A DNA stretch of 64,000 nt, from NCBI GenBank assembly GCA_002428995.1, contig DIYJ01000012.1:41319-105318 (forward strand), read 5' to 3'. Within the stretch, counting starts at the first letter, position 1. The number at the start of each line of letters is the position of its first letter. This document shows, piece after piece, positions 8,944 through 16,693 of the stretch. This DNA comes from Flavobacteriales bacterium UBA6057 (GTDB lineage Bacteria; Bacteroidota; Bacteroidia; Flavobacteriales_G; Salibacteraceae). Below the pieces are notes generated by a model that saw only the letters and a program-made list of their open reading frames with translations, was not told where the DNA came from and made no database searches. A program made the translations under genes and the position numbers.

Positions 8944-9117
8944 ATGAACTACCACAAATTGACAACTAGCAGCGCAATGCGATTCACTCCACTGAACGCT
9001 GAGGCATTAAAGAGCATCATTGGAGGACCGGAATCTGGACTCTGTCCCGGATGCGGAACATCCAGCGAAGATGGAAATCACGATTCTGGAGGAAGTAATG
9101 GCGGAAATGGCTCATAG
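8944..9117 (+). CDS. Short peptide with double-glycine leader (candidate RiPP/bacteriocin precursor 1)
   Basis: A 57-residue peptide. Residues 17-28 read LNAEALKSIIGG, matching the double-glycine leader consensus for peptides exported by peptidase-containing ABC transporters: Leu at -12, Leu at -7, Ile at -4 and GG at -2/-1 (the usual Glu at -8 lies at -9). The predicted 29-residue mature part starts PESGLCPGCG and continues rich in Gly, Ser, Asn and Asp. A paralog with the same leader and CPxC core start lies 153 bp downstream, which argues strongly that both are real genes. No maturation enzyme or transporter is visible nearby. Function (bacteriocin, signal or other modified peptide) is inference. 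Confidence 0.65.
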   Translation: MNYHKLTTSSAMRFTPLNAEALKSIIGGPESGLCPGCGTSSEDGNHDSGGSNGGNGS

Positions 9118-9123
9118 GCTGTT

Positions 9124-9249
9124 TTAAGATTGAGGTGCTTGTTCATCGATGTACTTGAGCAGGCGGTCATAAGTTCGCGCCAGATGGTTGTATTGAGCCA
9201 TCAGGTTGTGAGGCTTCATCATCGCATGGATAGCTTGTAACCCAATCAT
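9124..9249 (-). CDS. Possible 41-aa ORF between the two leader peptides
   Basis: The gap between the two double-glycine peptide genes contains a minus-strand frame whose product has a protein-like, amphipathic composition (for example NLMAQYNHLARTYDRLLKYI). It may be a small gene, a remnant of an older gene, or chance. I cannot assign it to a family. Confidence 0.2.
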   Translation of the reverse strand: MIGLQAIHAMMKPHNLMAQYNHLARTYDRLLKYIDEQAPQS

Positions 9250-9270
9250 TCATTCAAAACCTGTTATCAA

Positions 9271-9489
9271 ATGAAGACGAACGAGCACTTGAATGCAGCC
9301 ACAACTGCAACCGTCATCAAGCTTAACTCTGATGCTTTGAGGACCATCATCGGAGGTCCGGAAGTTGGTTTATGTCCCAGCTGTCAACCTCCAGGAGACG
9401 ATGGCGCTGGCAATGACGGAGGAAACACCGGTGGCGATACCGGAGGCAGTGGTGGCAATGGAGGTAATGGTGGTGCTGGTGGTGGCTGA
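9271..9489 (+). CDS. Short peptide with double-glycine leader (candidate RiPP/bacteriocin precursor 2)
   Basis: A 72-residue paralog of the peptide encoded at 8944-9117. The leader ends LNSDALRTIIGG (residues 18-29). The core begins PEVGLCPSCQPPGDDG and then becomes a Gly-rich tail of GGN, GGD and GGS repeats to the end. The conserved block across both peptides runs from the leader Leu to the second Cys of CPxC, so selection acts on the leader and core start while the tail varies in length. It is followed by a strong hairpin terminator at 9561-9589. Cleavage after GG would release about 43 residues. Confidence 0.68.
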   Translation: MKTNEHLNAATTATVIKLNSDALRTIIGGPEVGLCPSCQPPGDDGAGNDGGNTGGDTGGSGGNGGNGGAGGG

Positions 9490-9560
9490 TCTACAGCTGC
9501 AGCCACGTCTTTGGAATTCCATCACCCCATCAGCGATAAATTCTAAGACACACTATGAGC

Positions 9561-9589
9561 AAAAAAGCCCGGTAGATCCGGGCTTTTTT
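9561..9589. terminator. Bidirectional intrinsic terminator
   Basis: AAAAAAGCCCGG, a 5-nt loop (TAGAT), then CCGGGCTTTTTT: a perfect stem with T runs on both strands, placed between the convergent peptide gene and the 361-aa gene. Confidence 0.9.
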
Positions 9590-9614
9590 GATTGAATAGG
9601 GTTCAAACCCGTAG

Positions 9615-10700
9615 TTACACTTCCAGGTCTGTTCCAGTCTTGGGCACCTTAGGCAAGTCATCGTGGATGCGAATGTTCTGGAATGGAGCTGTTTCCCGCA
9701 GTGCTACGGTATCGGCTTTGGTGTCCGCCAGGAACACTACTTCCTTTCCGTTGCAAAAGCTGTCGTTGTGGATGGTGCATTCGTCTACCGCCAGCGCATA
9801 GCCTTGATCAGATGGAATCTCAAAAACGGTGAAGCGATACTCGGGATTCTCCTTCTTGCCGGCAATGAGCTTGCAACCGTCCTCATCGCAGATGTAGTCC
9901 AGCCGCTGCTCGTTGAGCTGTTCTCCGTTTTCGGGGATCACACGGCCCAGAAGTACGCGGCAAATGTTAGAGTCTTCCTCCCCTGCGCGAGGATTGGGAA
10001 ACCAGATGTGTGGAAACGGATGGTGCTCTACAAAGAGGCCTCCGCCTCCCCAGTCTTGCATCACATAGTCCTGAATGTAGCCCGGCAACGAGGTGTCGTA
10101 TTCCATTCCGAAGATCTCTTTATCGTAGCCCATGTAGAAAGGCTCGTTGGGTTGAAGCAGAATCGCACCGTAGTAAGCAGTGATGTCGGCAAACTTCGGG
10201 TGATCCCAGCGCACGACTGGAAAGTTGATGAACGACTCATTGACGAACAGTGATCCCGTTCCGCCAAACACATTGGCCGAAGCTCCAACGGTGGGCACTC
10301 CTCCACCATCTTTACCGCTCACCCACTTGGCGTGCACTTTAGAGCAATGCTCCGGTTCCGGGGCTCGTGCATGGGCCTTCAGTTCTTTCAACCGATGCAG
10401 CAAGTGCTTGGAGCGATCTTCCACGGGTTCGTGAGAGATGTAGTTGACCGTTTGCTCTGCATCGATCTTCAGGCTTACCGTGTCGTGAATGCCGATGGGA
10501 CCAAAAATGCCCATGGTGGTCATCTGCGGAATGCCGGCAGCATCCGATCGGATCACCACAGCCGCATTCAAAAAGTCGAAGTACTTCTCAAGCGTATCGT
10601 GCGCGACCTGATCCCGGCAATACTTCCAGCGCGGTTCCTGAAGCAGCTCTTCACGTTCCTTGGGGGTGTAGTGTTTGTTCTTTTTTCGGACAGAACTCAT
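9615..10700 (-). CDS. Conserved-looking hypothetical protein (361 aa), unrecognised
   Basis: A soluble protein with no signal peptide. It starts with a basic segment (MSSVRKKNKHYTPKEREEL), then continues with a globular region rich in Gly, His, Trp and Pro: DGGGVPTVGASANVFGG at about 135, QDWGGGGLFVEHHPFPHIWF at about 225 and AVDECTIHNDSFCNGKEVVF at about 315. The closely spaced His residues (EHHPFPH, TIHND) could bind a metal, and the overall feel is of a beta-rich, cupin-like fold, but I cannot name a family. It faces the double-glycine peptide genes across a shared terminator, so a link to peptide maturation is possible but unsupported. Confidence 0.7.
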   Translation of the reverse strand: MSSVRKKNKHYTPKEREELLQEPRWKYCRDQVAHDTLEKYFDFLNAAVVIRSDAAGIPQMTTMGIFGPIGIHDTVSLKIDAEQTVNYISHEPVEDRSKHLLHRLKELKAHARAPEPEHCSKVHAKWVSGKDGGGVPTVGASANVFGGTGSLFVNESFINFPVVRWDHPKFADITAYYGAILLQPNEPFYMGYDKEIFGMEYDTSLPGYIQDYVMQDWGGGGLFVEHHPFPHIWFPNPRAGEEDSNICRVLLGRVIPENGEQLNEQRLDYICDEDGCKLIAGKKENPEYRFTVFEIPSDQGYALAVDECTIHNDSFCNGKEVVFLADTKADTVALRETAPFQNIRIHDDLPKVPKTGTDLEV

Positions 10701-10957
10701 AATGATAGAGGGTTATTGGTTTGATTCTGCCAAAGTAGAGATACACTGCGTTTGTGCACCAGCGTATAACTACCTGATTTTGATTTCCAATGGAATAAAC
10801 CAGATGATATTTTCAGGCTTTTGGAAAAAGCAGGGTGATTACGATAGATGGTGCTCCCCTCATGAACACCTTCTGTCCATAATCACCTGCTTCTTTTGTG
10901 TTGGTTCGCGCAGCCCTTAACCTCTGTTGGCTGAGCCGAGATTAAGCGCAGGAGTTA

Positions 10958-11938
10958 CTATCCAACCGGAGTACCCCAGGTGAACCAGATGCCATCCTTG
11001 CCAATTCCATTCCAGGACACCAATAAGTGATCGCTTGTTGCTGCAGCACCTGGCGAAGAATCATTTGCACCGAACAACTCACCACTTTCGCTTTTCACTT
11101 TAGCCTGTGGTACCCATTGGTTGGTGTCTGCATCATAAAAGGAATACCATAGGGAGTCCATGGTAATTCCATTCCATGTCATGAAAAGCGTGTTAGGCAG
11201 CGTCACCAGGGCCGGTGATTTAACCAGGTTGAAGGCGATGCTCTCGTTGCCTATGGCTTTTTGTGCTACTGACCAGTTCTGATCCAGTAGCTTCTGATTC
11301 ATGGCAGAGTACCAAATACCATCGTTGGCTTGTCCATTCCAGGCGAGAAAGGGAGCGTCTTTAACGCTAGCCACTGCAGGTGAGGATTGAAGGTGAAATG
11401 AGTCTCCATCAGATGTTTCAGCCTTGATTTGTGAAGCCCACTCCTTGGTACCTGTCTTGTAGGTCGAATACCAGATGCCATCATTGCCGCTTCCACTCCA
11501 TGCCATTAAGAGTGTGCCGTTTACCACGGTAGCATAGGGTGAATCCTGAGTGCTGAATGGAATGCCGTCCTGGCCGCTGGCCTTAACCTGGTTTGACCAG
11601 GAGTTAGCTGCGATATCGTAAAACGAATAGTAAATGGCGTCACTGTCCTTTCCTTTCCAGCACATGAAGAGTTGCTGATCGTCAATGTTGGTGATGGAAG
11701 GGGCGGTGTGGTCGGCTTCGAATGAAGTCCCATTGGACCCCTTTACTTGTGTCTGTGGGTTCCAGATCGGTTTGTTCGCTTCAATGGAGGCAAACCAGAT
11801 GTAGGTTCCACTGAGGCCAGTCCAGGCCATGTAGGCCGTGTTGCCCACTGCAGTTAAACTTGGAGAGCCCTGAATTCCAAACTTTTGGCCGTTGCTGTCA
11901 AATGCGTTCACTTGATCTGACCAATTAACACTTTGCAT
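10958..11938 (-). CDS. Six-repeat beta-propeller-like protein without signal peptide
   Basis: I start at the ATG at 11938 (MQSVNWSDQV) because the 75 upstream codons are Arg-rich and look non-coding. The 326-residue product is built from six repeats of about 50-55 residues, each with the pattern SPxxxxxxxxxxxxWxGxxxDxIWYSxYDxxxxxWxxQxKxxG. Examples are MAWSGSGNDGIWYSTY, LAWNGQANDGIWYSAM and MTWNGITMDSLWYSFY. The pattern suggests one propeller blade per repeat and resembles lectin or sialidase-like propellers, where the repeated aromatic pockets bind sugars. It lacks both a signal peptide and a T9SS tail, so it would stay cytoplasmic or leave by an unusual route. Confidence 0.7.
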   Translation of the reverse strand: MQSVNWSDQVNAFDSNGQKFGIQGSPSLTAVGNTAYMAWTGLSGTYIWFASIEANKPIWNPQTQVKGSNGTSFEADHTAPSITNIDDQQLFMCWKGKDSDAIYYSFYDIAANSWSNQVKASGQDGIPFSTQDSPYATVVNGTLLMAWSGSGNDGIWYSTYKTGTKEWASQIKAETSDGDSFHLQSSPAVASVKDAPFLAWNGQANDGIWYSAMNQKLLDQNWSVAQKAIGNESIAFNLVKSPALVTLPNTLFMTWNGITMDSLWYSFYDADTNQWVPQAKVKSESGELFGANDSSPGAAATSDHLLVSWNGIGKDGIWFTWGTPVG

Positions 11939-12217
11939 GTCTAAATGAGTTTTGATGTTTGTTTGCCTACTCTGTGTGTGGGTTTTCGGCATCCCCCGGC
12001 TTTTAGAAAGCCGATGTCCAGCGCTGGTTTGCTTTCTGTTTGATGGGGCTAAACTAACTGGCCATCGCTGGTTGAGCAGACGTATTAATGCTCGGATGTA
12101 GAAATCGCGTAGAACTACCCGCCTGCGGAATCGGGCTCTGGAAAGGGGGCATCTCCTTCTCAACGCATGAAGGCATCTAAAAACTCAGGATGTAAGTGTC
12201 TCTGGGAATACCAGCGA

Positions 12218-12751
12218 TCAGGGTCGAAGCTCAATCCAGTCAACTTCCAGGCGAAAGTTCTCTGGTTTGTAATTCGCAATAAGGATAGTGACTTCCTCAA
12301 ACACTTCACCCTCGAACTTGGGCAAGTCCAGCTTGCGGCCTCGAAAACTGGGATACAGGTCTGCCAGCGGAATCTCGATGGTTTGCCATTCCCCCGTGGT
12401 GGTAAACTTAGAAATGTAAGACTCGCGATCCCGGGTGCTCTTCCGAAGGCGAAACTGGTATTGCTTGCCATCACCCTTCACTCGCAATGCTACCTTCCTG
12501 TACTGCGAAACACCTTCTACCCTGCTGCTATGGCGCATGGATGCAAAGCCACCGTTGTTTTCCAGGCTCACCGTGCCACTGAAAACTCCGTGGCCTTCTT
12601 CATTGACCTCCACCTTGGCAGAAGACATTCCACCCATCACCACATCATTTACAATGTACCAGGATTGAGCTTCGGAGGTCTTTTCAAAGTTGAACACGGA
12701 CATAGGAGCAGGATGGCTTAGTAGCAAGTGAGTGAGAATGTACAGGAGCAT
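12218..12751 (-). CDS. CIA30-domain protein
   Basis: A 177-residue protein. After a short hydrophobic N-terminus (MLLYILTHLLLSHPAP, possibly a weak signal sequence) comes a CIA30 domain (NADH:ubiquinone oxidoreductase intermediate-associated protein 30 family). Recognisable parts are the W-x-IVNDVVMGGMSS motif at about 31-44, FSGTVSLENNGGFASMR at about 57-73 and the terminal VDWIEL. Bacterial members adopt a galactose-binding-like jelly roll and are mostly of unknown role; a complex I assembly function should not be assumed. An alternative start is Met17. Confidence 0.82.
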   Translation of the reverse strand: MLLYILTHLLLSHPAPMSVFNFEKTSEAQSWYIVNDVVMGGMSSAKVEVNEEGHGVFSGTVSLENNGGFASMRHSSRVEGVSQYRKVALRVKGDGKQYQFRLRKSTRDRESYISKFTTTGEWQTIEIPLADLYPSFRGRKLDLPKFEGEVFEEVTILIANYKPENFRLEVDWIELRP

Positions 12752-12917
12752 GCCGTATCATTTTGGAATACAGCAGGAAACAAGAAGGAAGTGGAAAAGG
12801 TTTTGGATTTCGTTCCAGACATTACGTGCCAAAGCGTCTTGTTAGATCGAGTCCATTTCCAAGAAATTGGTCAGGAGTTTCCCGGTAAATTCTATTTTAT
12901 CGCGCTAAATCTGCCCT

Positions 12918-14852
12918 TTGGGAGACTTTTCGGACATAGCGATTTACCTTATCGCCTTTATCTGGGTGATGTTTGCCTCCGCCTATGCATCCACCTTTTT
13001 TCAGCGCATCAAGCTGCCGCTGATTACGGGTTTTTTGGTGGCGGGGCTCATCTGTGGGCCTCACGTCCTGGCCTTTCTGCCTGCAGAATCCATCTCGGGG
13101 CTGAACTTCATTAATGACCTAAGCCTTGCTTTTATAGCGCTTGCGGCTGGCAATGAGCTCTTCCTGAAAGAGGTGCGTTCGCAGCTCAAGAGCATCGCCT
13201 GGAACGTATTTGGGCAGTTGGTAGTGACCTTCATTTTCAGCGCAGCGGCAGTCTACTGGTTGTCAGATTACATCCCTTTCATGCGTGAAATGCCTTCGCT
13301 CGTGAAGGTGGCGGTGGCCATTTTGGTGGCGACCATCTTTGTGGCGCGCTCCCCTTCTTCTGCCATTGCGGTGATCAATGAAATGCGCGCTAAAGGGCCG
13401 TTTACACAAATGTCCATTGGGGTGACGGTGATCAAGGATGTATTGGTCATTCTGCTCTTTGCCATTTGCTTCTCTGTGGCGCGCACGCTGGTCTCAGGAA
13501 AGGATCTGGATCTCTCTGTGTTGCTGGTGTTGGTGGCTGAGTTGGCGGTAGCCATGGGTGTTGGTTATGCGCTGTTCAAAGCCATTCAACTGGTGTTTAC
13601 CATTCGCTTTCCCTCCTTCGTAAAAGGAGTATTGGTTCTGGCTATGGGCTACGGGGTGTTTTACCTAAGTCACTGGACGGCAGAGGTAACAAAACCTTGG
13701 TTGGATAATGGCTTTCACTATGAGCCACTATTAGCTTGTATAGCAGCGAGTTTTCTGCTGACGAACTACAGTCGATTTAGAGCTGAGTTTACCACGTTCG
13801 TGGAGTATTTCGGGCTGCCGGTTTATGCGGCATTCTTCACATTAACGGGAGCTTCTCTCTCCATCGATGTACTGTGGAAAGTATGGATGGTGGCCCTCAT
13901 TTTATTTGGGGTGCGCCTGGTCTCCCTCATCCTTGGATCGGTGACGGGAGCTTCGCTTGCTGGAGATCCTCCGCTGTTTCGCAAGATTGGCTGGATGCCT
14001 TTTGTGACTCAGGCAGGTGTCGGGCTTGGATTAGCTACCCAAGTGGCACTTGAGTTTCCGGCTTGGGGTACGGAGTTCGCTTCCATCATCGTGGCTGTGA
14101 TTGTTTTGAACCAATTCCTGGGGCCGCCCCTCTTTAAATGGGCCTTGATCAAGGTGAAGGAAGCGCACCTGCCGGCCTCCTCGCCCGAATTTGACGGAAC
14201 ACGTGACGCTTTCATTTTTGGGACGGACCCGCAGGGATGGACGCTCGCCCGCCAGTTGATGGCCCATAACTGGAATGCCGAAGTGGTAGGCAATCGCGGC
14301 CTCTTCCGGCCGGAAGACTCAAAGGATGTGGTTCACCACCAGCTCAAGTCGCTCGACTTGGAAGCACTGGAGTCGATCAACATTCGCAAGGGGGATGCCG
14401 TGGTGCTGCTGCTGTCTGACGAAGAAAATCTGGAGCTGTGCAACACCATCCGAGAAAAGGTGGGCATCAAAGACATTGTGGTACGGCTCAACGAGCGCTC
14501 GAATTTCGATGCCTTCCACGAGCTGGGAGCGCTGATTGTAGAGCCGAGCACGGCCACGGTAAGCCTGCTCGATCAGTTTGTCCGTTCTCCGGTCGCGGCT
14601 TCCCTCCTGCTGGGTACAGAAGATGCGCAGCAAACCATGGATATTGAGGTTAGCGATGAAGAAATGCACGGCATGTTCATCCGCGACCTGCGCTTCCCTT
14701 CTGATACCATCATCCTGTCCGTAAAGCGCAAGGATGAGATCATCATCTCGCACGGTTACACGCGCCTTCGCCTCGGAGATATTGTATCTGTGGTAGGATC
14801 AAGTGAAAGCCTGGAGAAGATCCGATTGAGGTTTGAGTCTGTGAGGGAGTGA
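12918..14852 (+). CDS. CPA2-family cation:proton antiporter with RCK (TrkA-N/TrkA-C) domain
   Basis: A 644-residue protein. Residues about 5-410 contain roughly twelve transmembrane segments with the sodium/hydrogen-exchanger signatures of the family, including KLPLITGFLVAGLICGPHVL near residue 30 and a following helix ending AAGNELFLKE. From about 430 a Rossmann-like TrkA-N domain (FIFGTDPQGWTLARQL) and a TrkA-C domain (about 565-640, ending VVGSSESLEKI) form a cytoplasmic regulatory gate as in KefB/KefC. It probably exchanges potassium or sodium for protons at the inner membrane. It is convergent with the dioxygenase-prenyltransferase gene across 31 bp. Confidence 0.9.
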   Translation: MGDFSDIAIYLIAFIWVMFASAYASTFFQRIKLPLITGFLVAGLICGPHVLAFLPAESISGLNFINDLSLAFIALAAGNELFLKEVRSQLKSIAWNVFGQLVVTFIFSAAAVYWLSDYIPFMREMPSLVKVAVAILVATIFVARSPSSAIAVINEMRAKGPFTQMSIGVTVIKDVLVILLFAICFSVARTLVSGKDLDLSVLLVLVAELAVAMGVGYALFKAIQLVFTIRFPSFVKGVLVLAMGYGVFYLSHWTAEVTKPWLDNGFHYEPLLACIAASFLLTNYSRFRAEFTTFVEYFGLPVYAAFFTLTGASLSIDVLWKVWMVALILFGVRLVSLILGSVTGASLAGDPPLFRKIGWMPFVTQAGVGLGLATQVALEFPAWGTEFASIIVAVIVLNQFLGPPLFKWALIKVKEAHLPASSPEFDGTRDAFIFGTDPQGWTLARQLMAHNWNAEVVGNRGLFRPEDSKDVVHHQLKSLDLEALESINIRKGDAVVLLLSDEENLELCNTIREKVGIKDIVVRLNERSNFDAFHELGALIVEPSTATVSLLDQFVRSPVAASLLLGTEDAQQTMDIEVSDEEMHGMFIRDLRFPSDTIILSVKRKDEIIISHGYTRLRLGDIVSVVGSSESLEKIRLRFESVRE

Positions 14853-14860
14853 TTGAGCCT

Positions 14861-14875
14861 TCAGCTACTAGCTGA
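14861..14875. terminator. Small palindrome between convergent genes, weak terminator candidate
   Basis: TCAGCT-ACT-AGCTGA forms a perfect 6-bp stem, followed closely by TTTT on the plus strand. It occupies the only gap between the antiporter and the convergent fusion gene. Confidence 0.35.
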
Positions 14876-14883
14876 TAGCCTTT

Positions 14884-16662
14884 TCACTGCAACAAACGAA
14901 TAAAGGTGAGCGCTGCACTTACGGCCAGGCTTGTGTAGGCTCCAATCTTCAGCCATCGCGGCACTTTCATTCCGTTTTTCTTGAGGATGTCTGAAGCTTC
15001 CTTGGTATCCTTTTCTCGGATCTTCTTCAGGATCGTTCTGAACTCTTTGAGAATGATGATCCAGCCAATGGTGAAGATGGCAATCGACCCTGTGAGGAAG
15101 GAGTATGCGGGAGGCGCATAACTGAATAAATGCAGGAAGAGCAGCTGCAAGCCCAGTCCTGAGACCAGAATGCTCCACCATGCAAAGTGCATCGTTCGGT
15201 GCAAGCCCATCCAGATGACGATGGTGTTGAGTCCCATGGCTTTGTCTTCCGGGTAATCCTCGGCAGTGTTGAGCAGAATGATCGCCATTTGATGCCATCC
15301 GTAGAGGGCAAACAAGAGCAGGTGCTTGATGCCGGGAAAGCCATTGGTGATGATGGCCGTGTAAAGCATGGGACCAAAAAAGATGATGCCCCACAGGCAG
15401 AGAAACTGCAAGGGGCCGCTGGATTTGAATTTGAGCGGAGGCAGTGAATACTGCAACCCAATGAAAGCCCCTATCAGTGTGAGCGGAATGAGGTACAGCT
15501 GGTTGGTATTGACGGCTACTAAGGCTGTAATAATCATGGCGATGACCCCGGACAGCACCATCTGAATCATCACATTCCTTTTGCCCAGTTCGCGCACTGC
15601 GTTGGAGAGATGGCTTTTGTAAATGGCGTCCAGCTTATAGTCAGAGTAGCAATTGATCATGTCGCCAATATTGAAAAGCAGCAAGACGGCCGCCATTCCC
15701 ATCCAGAAGGTGGGCAGCGAAAGGTCTTTCAAAGTGGTGAGGCTTAGCAATACCGGGATCAGCAGAATGGGCAGCTCAGCTACAAAAAACTCCTTCCTGC
15801 GGATGGTGAGGCTGTTTTGAATGAACCGGCTGAGCTGAAATTCCTTCGGCCTGGGCAGCACGTTGACACGTTGAATGTGGCGCTCATTGGATTGGGTGAA
15901 CGCCTCCCGGCCGTGAAGCAGTGTTTGATTGTCAGCCAACACAATGTCTCCGTCTTCCCATCGGTGGACATACAGAAATCGGGGATCGTAGAGCAGGCGC
16001 TGCATGTCCTGAATGAAGGTTTCCTGCTCTTCCGCCTGCATACCTTCCACCTTCACCTCGACTGGATTGAGATCGTCAACAGGTTCGGCATAGCGGAGCA
16101 CGGGCTCTTCCAAAACAGGATGATTTTGCACCAGCGAGCGTTTGATTTCTCCTCCGTAATGCACCAATTTTTCAGTTGAGTCGCGGATTTGAATGTCCTT
16201 CCATGCTTTTCGGGTTTCCTCATCCTGTGCTTGCAGAAGCAGGCTGGAGTTGCAAAACGTGGTGCCGCCTCCCTCCTGCTGCGGTGGCGCCTTCAGGCAT
16301 TGAAACAAAATCAGATGCGGCTCCTTTTTGATGAAGGCTCCATCCCAATGCATGGGTACGTCCCGATTGGTGTAGATGTAGTTTTCCGCATCGTGCTTTA
16401 CAATCAACTCGTTGATGGCTCCAAAGGGCCACTGAACGGGCTCTCCCAAGTCCTGGCCAAAGAGCGCAAAGTCTTGCTTAGGCATGAGTTGGAAGCCTCT
16501 GAACACCACAATCTTATGCTCTGCAACCAGGCGCTTCAGTTCCTCGGCTGGGTAGTCCTGAACTGAAGCTTCCCCGCCTTCTTTGGGTTTTATGAGTAAG
16601 CCGTAGGGTTTTAGTTCGGTATTTGAGTGCGTGGAGGTCACGGTTGGAAGATCAAGGATCAA
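14884..16662 (-). CDS. Fusion: PvcB/IsnB-like TauD dioxygenase + UbiA-type aromatic prenyltransferase
   Basis: One 592-residue frame with two enzymes. Residues about 15-270 are a TauD/TfdA Fe(II)/2-oxoglutarate dioxygenase: H105-W-D107 (MHWDGAF), the GGGTTF turn near 134 and the distal His250 in LLHGREAF with basic residues after it. Residues about 290-592 are a UbiA-type membrane prenyltransferase with about eight helices: first Asp motif NCYSDYKLD (337-345), QYSLPPLKFK (404-413) and second Asp motif NTAEDYPEDKAMG (465-477). There is no ATG at the N-terminus; TTG at 16662 or GTG at 16641 must start it, and the TTG lies in a heptamer repeat array. It lies 31 bp behind the isonitrile synthase fusion, where a PvcB/IsnB oxygenase is expected, so I infer oxidative tailoring plus prenylation of an aromatic isonitrile. 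I know of no described TauD-UbiA fusion of this kind. Confidence 0.88.
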   Translation of the reverse strand: MILDLPTVTSTHSNTELKPYGLLIKPKEGGEASVQDYPAEELKRLVAEHKIVVFRGFQLMPKQDFALFGQDLGEPVQWPFGAINELIVKHDAENYIYTNRDVPMHWDGAFIKKEPHLILFQCLKAPPQQEGGGTTFCNSSLLLQAQDEETRKAWKDIQIRDSTEKLVHYGGEIKRSLVQNHPVLEEPVLRYAEPVDDLNPVEVKVEGMQAEEQETFIQDMQRLLYDPRFLYVHRWEDGDIVLADNQTLLHGREAFTQSNERHIQRVNVLPRPKEFQLSRFIQNSLTIRRKEFFVAELPILLIPVLLSLTTLKDLSLPTFWMGMAAVLLLFNIGDMINCYSDYKLDAIYKSHLSNAVRELGKRNVMIQMVLSGVIAMIITALVAVNTNQLYLIPLTLIGAFIGLQYSLPPLKFKSSGPLQFLCLWGIIFFGPMLYTAIITNGFPGIKHLLLFALYGWHQMAIILLNTAEDYPEDKAMGLNTIVIWMGLHRTMHFAWWSILVSGLGLQLLFLHLFSYAPPAYSFLTGSIAIFTIGWIIILKEFRTILKKIREKDTKEASDILKKNGMKVPRWLKIGAYTSLAVSAALTFIRLLQ

Positions 16663-16685
16663 GGATCAAGGATCAAGGATCAAAG
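16650..16685. repeat. GATCAAG heptamer array
   Basis: Five consecutive copies of GATCAAG (the last GATCAAA) fill the gap between the two isonitrile-cluster genes and overlap the first codons of the downstream one. Related arrays occur at 22324-22346 and 40088-40117. Confidence 0.85.
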
Positions 16686-16693
16686 TTGGAGGA

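Noticed and set aside
10701..10957. Search for genes or RNA in the gap between the 361-aa and propeller-like genes
   Set aside because: No convincing frame, hairpin or repeat found.
11939..12217. Hairpin CGGCTTT-TAG-AAAGCCG at 11997-12013 as terminator
   Set aside because: Perfect stem but no T run on either strand; it could be a leader structure only.
16650..16685. Heptamer array as a coding phase-variation switch
   Set aside because: The upstream gene stops before the array and the downstream frame starts at its end, so changes in unit number would not shift a coding frame; only initiation could be affected.
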